From CAVVST01 sp963750995 (lineage in GTDB: Bacteria; Acidobacteriota; Vicinamibacteria; Vicinamibacterales; UBA2999), in NCBI GenBank assembly GCA_963750995.1, contig CAVVST010000005.1, positions 1,178,001 to 1,242,000 of the forward strand: 64,000 nucleotides of DNA. The letters are read 5' to 3'. Every line of letters begins with the position of its first letter. The first letter of the stretch is position 1. A program made the translations under genes and the position numbers. Positions 1-9,393 of the stretch are shown here, piece after piece. Below the pieces are notes generated by a model. It was not told the DNA's origin. It was given only the letters and a program-made list of their open reading frames with translations, and searched no databases.

Positions 1-303
1 CGTGCGATGCGCCGCTGCAAGAACACCGATCTGCACCTGTTCGCAGCGTGCATCGTCGGGTTCGAGGTCGCTATCTTCCTCCAGAGCTGGGCCTACGATC
101 CGCTTCACTTTCCGCCAAGCCGCGTCTTCTTCTGGTTCTGGGCCGGGGTGCTCCTGAGTCTTCCGGACCTCATCGCACGGTCGGCGGCCATTGAGCCCCG
201 CTCACCGGCGGCGGTCTTCGCTGGTGCCGGCCGCCGGTCGCCCGCAGTTATGCGGCCTTCTGTGATTCAGCGGCCGCGGATCGCGGCGGGACGACGCAGC
301 TGA
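1..303 (+). CDS. C-terminal fragment of a membrane protein (possible O-antigen polymerase/ligase)
   Basis: The reading frame is open at the window edge, so only the last ~100 residues are visible. They contain two hydrophobic stretches (around LFAACIVGFEVAIFLQSW and VFFWFWAGVLLSLPDL) followed by a polar, Arg-rich tail, as at the cytoplasmic end of a polytopic membrane protein. It lies directly upstream of glycosyltransferases on the same strand, so a polysaccharide polymerase, ligase or flippase is plausible. That is inference from context and topology only; no family signature is visible in the fragment. Confidence 0.5.
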   Translation, partial: RAMRRCKNTDLHLFAACIVGFEVAIFLQSWAYDPLHFPPSRVFFWFWAGVLLSLPDLIARSAAIEPRSPAAVFAGAGRRSPAVMRPSVIQRPRIAAGRRS

Positions 304-339
304 TCCGCTTTGGCGGCTGCTCGCCGAACGCCTCCTGAC

Positions 340-1467
340 GTGCGCGTCAATATCTTTCCGCCGATCGCGGAAGACCATCCGTTCGACAGCGTCCGCCTTT
401 ATGCGAGGAATCTGCTCCCGGCGCTCGCCGCCAAGAGAGTCGACGCCGTGGAGATCCCGTTCTCACGCCGTTTCCAGCGAGGTATGCCGTCTCGCATCAA
501 CGGTCCGCTCAATCGATACGTCGTCCACCCGCTGTATGCGGCGCGCCACCAGGGCACCATCAATCATGTTCTCGATCACGCCTACGGGCATCTCGCGTTC
601 ACGCTGGATCCGCGCCGTACGATCGTCTCGTGCAACTCGATGAGCATCCCGAAAGCGATCGCCGGGGAGATTCCCGGGTTCGCGATTCCACCGGCGCTGA
701 GAGCCAGCATGTGGCTGCGGCACAAGGGTATGTTGAAATGCGCGCGCATCGTGGCGTGCAGCCATGCCCTCAAGAACGACATCATCAGGTTCTTCGACTG
801 TAATCCCTCACAGGTCAGCGTCGTGCACGACGGCATCAACCATTCGATGTTCAAGCGCCTCGATGACGCAGCGGCCTTGAAGGCGCTGATCGAGGAACAC
901 CGGCTGCCCGCCGACGGCACCCGGTTCGTGGTGGTCGTCTCGGCTGCGGGCGGCGGAGGCTACAAGAACAGGATGGCAACACTGCGCACGCAGCGCGCGC
1001 TCGTCCGCCGCGGCGAGAAGACGCTGCTTCTCCTGATCGGCGCGGCCCTCACGGCCGAGGAGCAGGCGTACGTCGACGAACATGCTCTGCAGGCACACGT
1101 GCGTCCGCTCGGACGGGTGTCGTGGGACGGCCTCGTCGGCTTCTACAACCTGGCCGACGTCTTTCTGTTTCCCTCGTGGGACGAGGGCTTCGGCTATCCG
1201 CCGATCGAAGCGATGGCCTGCGGTGCACCGGTCGTTGTCTCGAGCATTCCAGTCCTGCTGGAAACAACCGGCGGCGTGGCGCTGTCGGCGCCGCCCGACC
1301 ATGACGAAGGGCTCGCTGACAGGGTGCAGCAGATCCTGAACGACGCACCGCTGGCCGCGCGGCTGCGCACCGAGGGTCTCAGGCAGGCGCAACGCTACTC
1401 GTGGACACGATACGCGGACGAAATTTCCGACGTATATCGAGAGGTCTCGGCCTCCGGCTCCCGCTGA
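340..1467 (+). CDS. GT4-family glycosyltransferase
   Basis: Predicted retaining glycosyltransferase of the GT-B fold, 375 residues, probably adding one sugar to a lipid-linked surface polysaccharide in the cytoplasm. The C-terminal half carries the GT4 signature: a VVVVSAAGGGGYKN donor-site strand, then PSWDEGFGYPPIEAMACGAP with the E-x7-E motif. An in-frame TTG at 310 exists, but GTG at 340 places MRVNIFPPIAEDHPFDSVR at the N-terminus, a normal GT-B beginning, so 340 is preferred. Its stop abuts the GTG of the next glycosyltransferase with no spacer, so the two are probably translationally coupled. Sugar specificity cannot be read from the sequence. Confidence 0.85.
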   Translation: MRVNIFPPIAEDHPFDSVRLYARNLLPALAAKRVDAVEIPFSRRFQRGMPSRINGPLNRYVVHPLYAARHQGTINHVLDHAYGHLAFTLDPRRTIVSCNSMSIPKAIAGEIPGFAIPPALRASMWLRHKGMLKCARIVACSHALKNDIIRFFDCNPSQVSVVHDGINHSMFKRLDDAAALKALIEEHRLPADGTRFVVVVSAAGGGGYKNRMATLRTQRALVRRGEKTLLLLIGAALTAEEQAYVDEHALQAHVRPLGRVSWDGLVGFYNLADVFLFPSWDEGFGYPPIEAMACGAPVVVSSIPVLLETTGGVALSAPPDHDEGLADRVQQILNDAPLAARLRTEGLRQAQRYSWTRYADEISDVYREVSASGSR

Positions 1468-2652
1468 GTGCGTATCCTTCATGTTGTCCCGGGCATCTCG
1501 CCGAAGTACGGAGGACCGACGAACATTCCCGGGCTGCTGCGCGGGCTGCTCAGGCACGGCGTCGACACGACGCTGCTCACCACGGATAACGATCCGGATG
1601 GGCGGCTCGACGTCCCTCTGAACGTGCCGGTCGTCCGCCACGGTGTCCCACACGTCTTTCACCACGTGTGGCCGGTCGCCAGCCGCTTCGGGTTCGCGCC
1701 GTCGCTCCTGTCCACGCTGAAGCGCACGGTCACGAACTACGACCTGGTGCACATTCATTGGCTCTACAACTTCGCCTGCATGGCCGCCGCGCGCGCCGCC
1801 GTCGCCGCCGGCGTCCCGTTCGTCGTCCAGCCGCGCGCCAGCCTTGACCCGCACATGCGGAGAAAGAACGCTGTGGCGAAGCGCGTCTACCTCTCGACGA
1901 TCGCGCGGCCACTGCTGACGCGGGCGGCCGCGGTGGTATTCACGGCCGAGGACGAGCGCGAGCGAGCCGAATACGGTCCGCGCCGGCCGGAATGGGTCGT
2001 CCCCAACGGGCTCGACATGGCGGCCTACGAGCGGCTGCCTCCGCGGGGTGCCTTTCGGGCCGCATTCCCCGGGCTGGACGGCCCGTTCCTGTTGTTCCTG
2101 GGGCGCCTGAGCCGCCAGAAGGGACTCGACCTGCTCCTGCCGGCATTTCAGCGGCTCCTGCGGACACGGCCGGATCTGCGGCTTGTGCTGGCGGGCCCGG
2201 ACCACGAGGGGTACCAGGCCGAAGTGCGCGCTCTTGCACAGCGGGTGGGCGTGGCCGACCGGGTGCTGTTTCCTGGTCTGATCAGCGGCGACGTCAAGCT
2301 CGCCGCCTTCGTCGACGCAGACCTATTCGTCCTCCCGTCCTACGCCGAAAACTTCGGAGGGGTGATTATCGAAGCCCTCGCCTGCGGCCTGCCAGTGGTG
2401 ATCTCGGACCAGGTCAACATCCATCACGAGCTGTCGGACGCCGGCGCCGCAACGGTGGTGACGTGCTCGATCGACGCCGTGGCCGCGGGCATCGACGCGG
2501 CGCTGGCCGATACCGGCAATCGCCGCCGCATCGCCGCGCTCGGACCGGCGATGGTCCGCGATCGCTACGGGTGGGACGCCATCGTGCCCCGGCTGATTGC
2601 GCGCTACACCGAAGCGATTGGCGGAACATCGATGCAGGCACAACGCTCGTGA
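1468..2652 (+). CDS. GT4-family glycosyltransferase
   Basis: GT-B glycosyltransferase of 394 residues. The N-terminus RILHVVPGISPKYGGPTNIP is the usual acceptor-domain start with the Gly-Gly loop. The donor domain has LLFLGRLSRQKGLDLLLPAF and PSYAENFGGVIIEALACGLP, the E-x7-E motif of GT4 enzymes. Translation starts at GTG immediately after the preceding TGA and ends in a GTGA overlap with the epimerase gene, so it belongs to a tightly packed polysaccharide operon. Donor and acceptor sugars are unknown. Confidence 0.88.
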   Translation: MRILHVVPGISPKYGGPTNIPGLLRGLLRHGVDTTLLTTDNDPDGRLDVPLNVPVVRHGVPHVFHHVWPVASRFGFAPSLLSTLKRTVTNYDLVHIHWLYNFACMAAARAAVAAGVPFVVQPRASLDPHMRRKNAVAKRVYLSTIARPLLTRAAAVVFTAEDERERAEYGPRRPEWVVPNGLDMAAYERLPPRGAFRAAFPGLDGPFLLFLGRLSRQKGLDLLLPAFQRLLRTRPDLRLVLAGPDHEGYQAEVRALAQRVGVADRVLFPGLISGDVKLAAFVDADLFVLPSYAENFGGVIIEALACGLPVVISDQVNIHHELSDAGAATVVTCSIDAVAAGIDAALADTGNRRRIAALGPAMVRDRYGWDAIVPRLIARYTEAIGGTSMQAQRS

Positions 2653-3689
2653 AGATCATCATTACCGGTTCGGCGGGATTCATTGGGTCCGCGTTCGCCG
2701 ACGCGATGGCGACGGTGCCGGGCGCCACCACCGTCGGCATCGACAACCTGTCGCGGCGCGGCGCCGCCAGCAACCTCGCGTGGCTGAAGGCGCGCGCGTC
2801 GAACCACGTCTTCGAGAAGGCCGATGTGCGCTACCCGGCTGAGATCAACGCGGTCTTCGCACGCCACCGCGACGCCGACGCCGTTGTCCACCTGGCCGCG
2901 CAGACCGCCGTCACGACCTCGGTGGTCGATCCACGGCCCGACTTCGAAGCGAACGCGCTCGGTACTTTCAACATGCTCGAAGCGGTGCGGCAGTACACGC
3001 CGCGGGCCGCGTTCCTGTATGCGTCGACCAACAAGGTGTTTGGCGATCTCGAGCACGAGCCGATCGTGAAGCGGGGCGAGCGCTACGAGTGGAAGGACCG
3101 GCCGCAGGGGATCGACGAATCGTGCCCGCTGGATTTCCACTCCCCGTACGGCTGTTCCAAGGGCGCCGCCGACCAGTACGTGCGCGACTACGCGCGCATC
3201 TACGGACTGCGGACGGTGGTCTTCCGCCAGTCCTGCATCTACGGCCCGCGGCAGTTCGGCTTCGAGGAGCAGGGCTGGGTGGCATGGTTCGCGATCGCCG
3301 CGGCGACCGGCGCGCCAATTACCATCTTCGGCGACGGCTACCAGGTGCGCGATTTGCTCTGGATCGACGATCTCTGTGCGCTCTACCGCGCCGCGATCGA
3401 AAATATCGACAGGGTGAAGGGCCAGGTCTACAACATTGGCGGCGGTCCAGCGAATGCACTCTCGGTGGTCGAAGTCGTACAGATGCTGGAACGAATCAAC
3501 GGCAAGCCGCTCAACCCCGGCACTGGGCCCTGGCGGCCCGGCGACCAGCGCATCTTCATCGCCGATACCACGAAGATCACGCGCGACCTTGGCTGGAAGC
3601 CGCAGATGCGCACCGCCGACGGCGTGCAGGCGCTTGCCGGCTGGGTACGGGATTCGGTCGGCGAGATCGCACAGGTGGCCGGCGCGTGA
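2649..3689 (+). CDS. NAD-dependent epimerase/dehydratase, CDP-paratose 2-epimerase-like
   Basis: Extended short-chain dehydrogenase/reductase of 346 residues acting on a nucleotide sugar. The dinucleotide-binding GSAGFIG loop is near residues 6-12, DNLSRRGAASNLAWL follows, and the catalytic YGCSK has its Tyr at residue 167. The SRRG-x3-NL-x-WL signature and the overall length resemble CDP-paratose/CDP-tyvelose 2-epimerases, but related UDP- or GDP-sugar epimerases share much of it, so the substrate is uncertain. The GTG start overlaps the upstream stop (GTGA), and the end overlaps the GT2 gene in the same way. Confidence 0.8.
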   Translation: MKIIITGSAGFIGSAFADAMATVPGATTVGIDNLSRRGAASNLAWLKARASNHVFEKADVRYPAEINAVFARHRDADAVVHLAAQTAVTTSVVDPRPDFEANALGTFNMLEAVRQYTPRAAFLYASTNKVFGDLEHEPIVKRGERYEWKDRPQGIDESCPLDFHSPYGCSKGAADQYVRDYARIYGLRTVVFRQSCIYGPRQFGFEEQGWVAWFAIAAATGAPITIFGDGYQVRDLLWIDDLCALYRAAIENIDRVKGQVYNIGGGPANALSVVEVVQMLERINGKPLNPGTGPWRPGDQRIFIADTTKITRDLGWKPQMRTADGVQALAGWVRDSVGEIAQVAGA

Positions 3690-4612
3690 GCGTTCCCCTG
3701 TCCGTCCTGGTGCTGACGAAGAACGAGGAGCGCAATATCGGCGCGTGCCTCGCCAGCGTCGCCGGATGGGCCGCCGATATCGTCGTCGTCGACAGCGGCA
3801 GCGACGACCGGACGCTGGCGATCTGCGCGGAGCACGGCGTTCGCGCGATCTTCCATGCCTATGCCGATCACCGCAGCCAGATCCACTGGGGCATGACCGA
3901 GGTCCCGTGGCAGCACGAGTGGCTGCTGCTGCTCGATGCCGACAACGTCATGACACCCGAGTTCAAGGGCGACATCGAGCGGATGCTCCGCGACGACCGA
4001 CGTGACGTCCACGGCCACTACAACCCGCACCACCACTACTTTCGCAACCAGCGCGTTCGCGGCCTGAAGCCCGAATGGCTGCGACTGGTCCGCCGCTCGC
4101 ACGTGAAGGTCGACGACAGCGAGCTGGTGGACTTCCGCCTCGTCGTCCACGGCACCATCGGGCGTCTGCCGGGTGCCATCATCGAGAGCAACGCCAACGA
4201 GGTCAACATCGACTTCTGGATCGACAAGCACCAGAAGTTCGCGCGCCGGATGGCGATCGAAGAAATCCTGCGGGCCGAGAAGGTGCTGGCGTGGTCGTCG
4301 CACCTTCGCCCGACGCTGCTCGGCAATCCCGACGAGCGAATGATCTGGCTCAAGAACATCTGGTACGGGATGCCGCTCTATGTGCGGCCGGTGCTGCTCT
4401 TCCTCTATCGCTACTTCATTCGCCGCGGGTTCCTCGACGGGTGGAACGGCTTCGTGTATCACTCGCTGCAGACGTTCTGGTTCCGTTTGATCGTGGACGT
4501 CCACATCGCCGATTTGCGGGGACAGCTCAAGCGGCACTCCCTGTCGCTCGAGCAGCTGGTCGAGGCCGCCGGCGCCATTCCCGCCCCCACGCCGAGTCAG
4601 GGCCGGTCGTGA
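3686..4612 (+). CDS. GT2-family glycosyltransferase
   Basis: Inverting GT-A glycosyltransferase, 308 residues. LSVLVLTKNEERNIGACLAS is the standard GT2 start, VVVDSGSDDRT is the nucleotide-binding strand, and LLLLDADN is the metal-binding DxD motif. The protein resembles the WaaE/KdtX-like subgroup (TKNEE-x-NI, then SGS-x-D-x-T) that adds heptose or glucose to LPS core, but that subgroup call is tentative. A long C-terminal segment rich in aromatic and basic residues may associate with the membrane. It is coupled to both neighbours by GTGA overlaps. Confidence 0.85.
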   Translation: MSVPLSVLVLTKNEERNIGACLASVAGWAADIVVVDSGSDDRTLAICAEHGVRAIFHAYADHRSQIHWGMTEVPWQHEWLLLLDADNVMTPEFKGDIERMLRDDRRDVHGHYNPHHHYFRNQRVRGLKPEWLRLVRRSHVKVDDSELVDFRLVVHGTIGRLPGAIIESNANEVNIDFWIDKHQKFARRMAIEEILRAEKVLAWSSHLRPTLLGNPDERMIWLKNIWYGMPLYVRPVLLFLYRYFIRRGFLDGWNGFVYHSLQTFWFRLIVDVHIADLRGQLKRHSLSLEQLVEAAGAIPAPTPSQGRS

Positions 4613-5358
4613 CGCCGCTGCTGCGCGCGCTGCTGCCGCGGACCATCCGACCGCGGCGGATCGTGGCGGGCCCGCTGCGCGGCGCGTGGCTGGTTACCTC
4701 GTGGCACGACTATCCCGGCGGTCTCACCGGTCGAACCGAGCGCGCGCTGCTCGACTGGTTCACACAACACGTGCGGCCAGGCGAGACCTGGCTCGACGTC
4801 GGCGCACACTACGGCTACACCACCATCGCGCTGGGCCGGCTCGTCGGCCCACAGGGGCGCGTCTTCACGTTCGAACCGGTGCCGGCGACAGCCGGCTGCG
4901 TCGACCAGGGACGCGCATTGAACGATCTTCCGCACGTCGCTGTCATCCCGCTCGGACTCGGCCGCGTCGAGACCATGGAATTCAAGCGGCTTGCGCTGAC
5001 CAGGGGCATGGCTGATTCCACCCTGCCGGAAGCCGACTCGTCATGGTTCGTGAACGCCGGCATCGCCCGTTTCGACTGGCTGTGGCCGGCGATCAACGGC
5101 GGGAACGACGCGATCCATGGCGTCAAGATCGACGTGCAGGGGATGGAGCTCGACACTCTCGAAGGGATGCGCGAGGCGCTGGCGCGTTGGCATCCCCGCC
5201 TCGTCCTGGAACTGCACGCCGGCGTCAGCCGCGATGCGGTGCTGTCGCTGCTGCGAGCACTGGGGTACTCGAGCCAGGCCGTTGCCATCGAACCCGTTGG
5301 CGGCGAACGCACGCCGCAGTTCCTCGATGACCACAGCTACGCCTTTCATCCGGCGTGA
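4609..5358 (+). CDS. FkbM-family SAM-dependent methyltransferase
   Basis: Predicted O-methyltransferase of 249 residues, likely modifying a sugar of the surface glycan. ETWLDVGAHYGYTTIALGRL is the SAM-binding motif I, VFTFEPVPAT is the acidic loop typical of FkbM proteins, and IHGVKIDVQGMELDTLEGM is the conserved K-x-D-x-(Q/E)-G motif. The start is the GTG that overlaps the upstream TGA. The stop codon lies inside the first copy of a 25-bp tandem duplication (5344-5393), so the last codons are part of that repeat. Confidence 0.85.
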   Translation: MTPLLRALLPRTIRPRRIVAGPLRGAWLVTSWHDYPGGLTGRTERALLDWFTQHVRPGETWLDVGAHYGYTTIALGRLVGPQGRVFTFEPVPATAGCVDQGRALNDLPHVAVIPLGLGRVETMEFKRLALTRGMADSTLPEADSSWFVNAGIARFDWLWPAINGGNDAIHGVKIDVQGMELDTLEGMREALARWHPRLVLELHAGVSRDAVLSLLRALGYSSQAVAIEPVGGERTPQFLDDHSYAFHPA

Positions 5359-5393
5359 ACCTGAACCCTTTCATCCGGCGTGAACCTGAACCC
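5344..5393. repeat. Perfect 25-bp tandem duplication
   Basis: Two identical 25-bp units, 5344-5368 and 5369-5393. The first contains the stop codon of the FkbM methyltransferase, so the duplication is at the 3' edge of the gene and does not change the protein. It looks like recent slippage at the border of a repeat-rich intergenic region. Confidence 0.9.
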
Positions 5394-5651
5394 GCACCTG
5401 TCGTTCACCCTTCTACGTTCTCGCTGCTCCGTTCGTGTTCTGGTTGGGCGTTCGGTTCAAGGTTCGGGGTTCGGAGTTGGGTCCGCCTCCAGGCGAACAC
5501 TCCGTATTCGATCACGACGGCCAGCTGTAGTGTCCGGCTTCAGCCGGACCGAACCCCGAACCTCGAAACTCGAACCGAACCCCGAATCATGAAGACGAAC
5601 CGAGCAGCGAGAACACAGCAGAGTGAACGACGCCGTTCAAGGTCCTAGTTC
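5394..5651. repeat. Repeat-rich intergenic region with nested inverted repeats
   Basis: No convincing gene. A 15-bp element at 5460-5474 is perfectly inverted at 5549-5563, and between them lies a hairpin (5532-5549) with 7-bp arms and a TTCA loop. Further degenerate copies of the CGAACC/GGTTCG words follow to about 5590. The hairpin may end transcription of the upstream operon, but it has no T-tract, so a REP-like dispersed element is at least as likely. Confidence 0.7.
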
Positions 5652-6918
5652 ATGCCCCGCCTCTTCATCATCTCGATCAACTACGCGCCGGAGCCGACCG
5701 GGTTCGCACCCCACGCGGCGGCCCTGGCGGCTCACCTGGCAGGACGCGGGCACGACGTGTCGGTCTTTACCGGCTTTCCGTTCGCCCCGATGTGGACACG
5801 GCGGGCCGAAGACCGCGGCCAGTTGTTCAGGACCGAGACAAAAGACGGAGCGACGGTCTACCGGCTCACGCATTTCATTCCGCGTCGTGCATCGAGTGCG
5901 CTCCAACGCATCCTGATGGAGGGCACGTTCAGCGTCTCTGCCCTGCCCGCGGTCCTCGCCGCGGCGATGCGTGGCGGGCGGCCGGACACTTTCCTGTACA
6001 TCGGCGCGCAGCCGGCGCTGGCGATGTTCACCCGCATCGTCTCGGCGCTGTTCGGCCGCCCGTATTTCGTGAACGTCAACGACCTCGCCGCTCGCGCCGC
6101 CCTTGATGTGGGGATCGTCGCCGGCCCGCTCTACAGGTTGCTTGATACGTTCGAGTTTGCTGCATACCGTGGCGCCGCCGGTGCCAGCGTCCTGTGCCAC
6201 GCGTTCGAAGACGCGCTCGTCGAACACGGGTACCCGGGCGACCGGATTCGACTCATCCGAAGCCCGATCGATATCCAGCAAATCCGCCCGGTGGCCGATG
6301 ACGGCGCGTTCCGACGGCAGTGACGACATCCCGGCCGATGCGTGTGTGATCCTCCATGCCGGCAGCATGGGCAAGAAGCAGGGGCTGATGAACGTCGTCG
6401 ACGCCGCTGCCCGCCAGCGCGGCGGTCGGGTGCGGTGGGTGTTCGTCGGTGACGGTGAGGACAAGGCGGCGCTGGTCGAGGCGGTCAGGCAGCGCGGCCT
6501 CGAGGAGCAGGTCCGGTTCGTTCCCTTCCAGCAGGAGGATCAGTTGGCGGCGATGTTCGCGGCTGCCGATGTGCTCCTGTTGAACCAGCTGCGGACCGTC
6601 AAGGACACCGTCATCCCGTCGAAGCTCCTGACGTACATGTCCGCCGGCCGCCCGGTGCTTGCGGCCGTGAATGCCAGCAGCCAGGGGGCCGAGATCCTTC
6701 TCGAGGCCGATGGCGGACGGCTGGTTGCGCCCGAGGACCCGCAGGCGCTCGCGGCTGCAGCCGAATGGTTCATGGGGCTGTCGCCGGAGCAGTTGCGCGG
6801 GTATGGGACTCGCAATCGCGCCTACGCCGAGGCGCATTTCGATCAGCGGAAGGTCCTGGCGGCACACGAGGACTTCATGTTCGGCGCGCGCGGCCGCGCC
6901 GGCGAGCGCGCCTCCTGA
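5652..6918 (+). CDS. WcaI/WbuB-like GT4 glycosyltransferase (frameshifted)
   Basis: One glycosyltransferase split over two frames. The N-terminal part (5652-6323) starts LFIISINYAPEPTGFAPHAA and continues VSVFTGFPFAPMW, the hallmark of WcaI/WbuB-type enzymes. The C-terminal part, open to 6918, has ILHAGSMGKKQGL, FVGDG and DTVIPSKLLTYMSAGRPVL, the donor-binding half of the same family. The first frame stops at 6321-6323, and the second takes over after an apparent +1 base around 6305-6320. Removing one C at 6311-6312 would join them smoothly. The full protein would have about 421 residues. Given similar shifts elsewhere in the window, a consensus error is more likely than a pseudogene. The next gene starts directly after its stop. 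Confidence 0.78.
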
Positions 6919-8310
6919 ATGGCGAAGCTCCTGGCGCTGATCATCGCGCTCGGCACGCTTGCCTTTGGTGCGGTCTACCCGTGGGGATTCATCCCGCTCT
7001 TCGGAGCCGCTGCGGCAATCGGCGTTGCCGGGTTGAATCGGTCGGGGCTTCGGCCGGAGTTGCGGCCGGCCGCCTTCGCGCTGTTCGCCGTCTGCGCCGC
7101 CGGCACGCTTCAACTGGTGCCGCTGCCCACCGCGGTTGTCTCGTACGTCAGTCCGGCAACGCCGCAGCTGCTCCGCTCGTTCGACCTCGCATTTGCCAGC
7201 GACGGCGCCTGGGCGGCGCTGTCAATCCGCCCGCAGAGCACCGCGGTGACCGTCGTGTCGCTGATTGCGCTGAGTCTGTACCTGCTTGGCCTTCCAGGCC
7301 TGATCTCGCCGCGAACGCTGCGAACGCTGCCCGGCGCGCTGGCGGTGATTGCGGTGCCGCTGGCGCTTTACGGCATCTACACCCGCGAGCACAACAACGG
7401 ATTGATCTACGGCTTCTGGCAGCCGCAGGACGGCGGCGGCGGGAACCAGTTCGGACCGTTCATCAACCGGAATCACTTCGGCGGCTGGATGTTAATGACG
7501 CTCGGCCTGCTGATCGGATCGGTGTTCGGGCGCTTCGAAGGTGCGCTGCGAGACACAGGGCACCAGCCGGCGCGCAGGCTCGCGTGGCTCTCCTCCTCGT
7601 CCGCGAATGCGCTGCTCGCCACCGGCACCGTGGTGATCCTCGGCGTCGTCGCGATTTTCTGGGCGCTCTCGAGGTCGTCGATCGTCAGCCTCGCGGCGGC
7701 CGCCACGCTGTTCGCATGGTTGGCGTCCCGGCGCCGGCGCCTGGGCGCCACGCGGCGCAGCCTCGCCGTGGTCTCGCTGAGTGCCGCGCTCGTGACCGGT
7801 GTGGCGTGGCGTGGCCCCGACCGCGTGCTGGCGTGGTTCCGGGACGATCGCAACCTGCTGGGGCGGTTCGACGCCTGGCGCGACGCTTGGGACGTCATTC
7901 AGGCCTTCCCGCTCTTCGGAACGGGACTCAATACCTTCGGCGACGCGATGCTCTTCTACCAGCAACGCAACGCCGGGTTTCACATGGCGCAGGCGCACAA
8001 CGACTACGTGCAGCTCGCCGCAGAGGGCGGGTTGCTCGTCGTGGTGCCAGCCGTGGTCGCCGTGGTGCTGCTGGCGCGCGCGATCGCGGCGAACCTCCGC
8101 GCGGCGCGTCCTGAATCGCGTGGCTTCTGGATCCGCGCCGGCGCGGCGATCGGGCTGGTCGCCGTCGCCATCCAGGAGATGGTGGAATTCAGTCTCCAGA
8201 TTCCCGTGAATGCACTGTTGTTCGCGACGCTGGTGTCGGTAACGCTCACACCGGTCGTCCCGCGCACGCCGTCGGTGCGAGATGCGCGTGATACGATCGA
8301 TTTCCCTTGA
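6919..8310 (+). CDS. O-antigen ligase/polymerase family membrane protein
   Basis: Polytopic inner-membrane protein of 463 residues with about ten hydrophobic segments. A large loop holds GGGNQFGPFINRNHFGGWM, and a later loop has GRFDAWRDAWDVIQAFPLFGTGLNTF and AHNDYVQLAAEGG. These are typical of Wzy/WaaL-type O-antigen ligases: the H-N-D-Y loop and the RNHF loop face the periplasm. It would join undecaprenyl-linked glycans to lipid A-core or polymerise them. The start codon directly follows the upstream glycosyltransferase stop, which supports co-expression. Ligase and polymerase cannot be told apart here. Confidence 0.85.
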   Translation: MAKLLALIIALGTLAFGAVYPWGFIPLFGAAAAIGVAGLNRSGLRPELRPAAFALFAVCAAGTLQLVPLPTAVVSYVSPATPQLLRSFDLAFASDGAWAALSIRPQSTAVTVVSLIALSLYLLGLPGLISPRTLRTLPGALAVIAVPLALYGIYTREHNNGLIYGFWQPQDGGGGNQFGPFINRNHFGGWMLMTLGLLIGSVFGRFEGALRDTGHQPARRLAWLSSSSANALLATGTVVILGVVAIFWALSRSSIVSLAAAATLFAWLASRRRRLGATRRSLAVVSLSAALVTGVAWRGPDRVLAWFRDDRNLLGRFDAWRDAWDVIQAFPLFGTGLNTFGDAMLFYQQRNAGFHMAQAHNDYVQLAAEGGLLVVVPAVVAVVLLARAIAANLRAARPESRGFWIRAGAAIGLVAVAIQEMVEFSLQIPVNALLFATLVSVTLTPVVPRTPSVRDARDTIDFP

Positions 8311-8322
8311 GGAACATGACCG

Positions 8323-8625
8323 GTGTCCCACTGTCCTAATTGCAATTCCAAGGATTTGCGCCTGTCGCACACGCGAAGCCGCTGGGAGCGGTGGCGCAGG
8401 GACATCACCGGCAAACGTCCGTATCGCTGCCGCGCCTGCCAGTGGCGGGGATGGAAGAAGACTGGCCTCGGCGACGACGAGCCGAGCTCGACGCTACGGA
8501 TGAAGGCCCCGGACCCGCCGAACCTGCGCGGCACGGCGCTGGCGCGTCCGGACTCCGACACGCGGAAGATCAACCTCAAGGACCTTGATCGTTTCCACAC
8601 TACCCAGGAGAAGGATCAGGGCTGA
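8323..8625 (+). CDS. Small zinc-ribbon protein
   Basis: A 100-residue protein starting at GTG. The first 40 residues hold two CxxC knuckles, CPNC near residue 4 and CRAC near residue 37, separated by a basic stretch rich in Arg and Trp. That is a classic zinc ribbon, possibly nucleic-acid binding. The remaining 55 residues are polar and probably disordered. The function is unknown. It starts 12 nt after the O-antigen ligase gene and ends 3 nt before the HAD phosphatase gene, so it is probably co-transcribed. Confidence 0.7.
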   Translation: MSHCPNCNSKDLRLSHTRSRWERWRRDITGKRPYRCRACQWRGWKKTGLGDDEPSSTLRMKAPDPPNLRGTALARPDSDTRKINLKDLDRFHTTQEKDQG

Positions 8626-8628
8626 CGG

Positions 8629-9363
8629 ATGGCGCTGCGGATTGGCTGTGATCTGGACGGCGTGCTCGCCGACATGGAAAGCGCGCTCGTCCGCGAAGCC
8701 GAAAAGCTCTTCGGCGCACGACCGAGACGCGACGAGTCACGGCGGCAGTCCCCTGACGCCTCGTCGATGGCCGACATTGTCCCCTCCGAGGTTGCCGACA
8801 ACGCGCCTCTCCAGCACGAACTCCAGCTGAGCGACCGCGAGCGCCGGGCTCTCTGGCGCCATGTGCGTTCGATCGAGGATTTCTGGGAATCGCTCGACGA
8901 GACCGAGCCCGGTATCGTCAGGAAGCTGTCCGGTCTTGCGGCCGACCGGCGGTGGGAAATCATCTTCCTGACCAGGCGGCCGACAACGTCGGGCGACACA
9001 GCGCAGCTCCAGTCGCAGCGGTGGCTGGTCAACAAGGGCTTCCCGTTGCCAAGCGTCTACGTCGTGACCGCGTCGCGGGGTCTCATCGCCGCCGGGCTGA
9101 CGCTCGACATCGTCGTCGACGACACGCCGGAGAACTGCGTCGACGTCGCCTCCGATTCGAAGGCGTTGACCATCGCCATCTTCCGCAGCACCGAGGTCGC
9201 GCCCCCGCCCATCCTGAAGAACATGGGCATCCACATGGTCTCGACCACTTCGGAGTGTCTCGAGGTCCTGGTGGAAATCGACTCCAGCCTCAAGCACGCC
9301 GAACCGGGCGCGATGGGGCGGGTGCTGCGGACGCTGGGCGTGAAACAGAAGGCGAACGTCTGA
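8629..9363 (+). CDS. HAD-superfamily phosphatase, 5'-nucleotidase (NT5C)-like
   Basis: Predicted cytoplasmic phosphatase, 244 residues. The N-terminal CDLDGVLADME is HAD motif I with both catalytic aspartates. IIFLTRRPTT is motif II (Thr), and LDIVVDDTPENCVDV is motif IV with the metal-binding DD. The D-x-D-G-V-L-A-D form resembles deoxyribonucleotidase/NT5C-like enzymes. It sits between a zinc-ribbon gene and a 63-codon membrane gene inside the glycan locus; whether it acts on nucleotides or a sugar phosphate is not evident. Confidence 0.75.
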   Translation: MALRIGCDLDGVLADMESALVREAEKLFGARPRRDESRRQSPDASSMADIVPSEVADNAPLQHELQLSDRERRALWRHVRSIEDFWESLDETEPGIVRKLSGLAADRRWEIIFLTRRPTTSGDTAQLQSQRWLVNKGFPLPSVYVVTASRGLIAAGLTLDIVVDDTPENCVDVASDSKALTIAIFRSTEVAPPPILKNMGIHMVSTTSECLEVLVEIDSSLKHAEPGAMGRVLRTLGVKQKANV

Positions 9364-9393
9364 CGCGCGCGGCCCTGCCGCGCTGGAGGGCAC

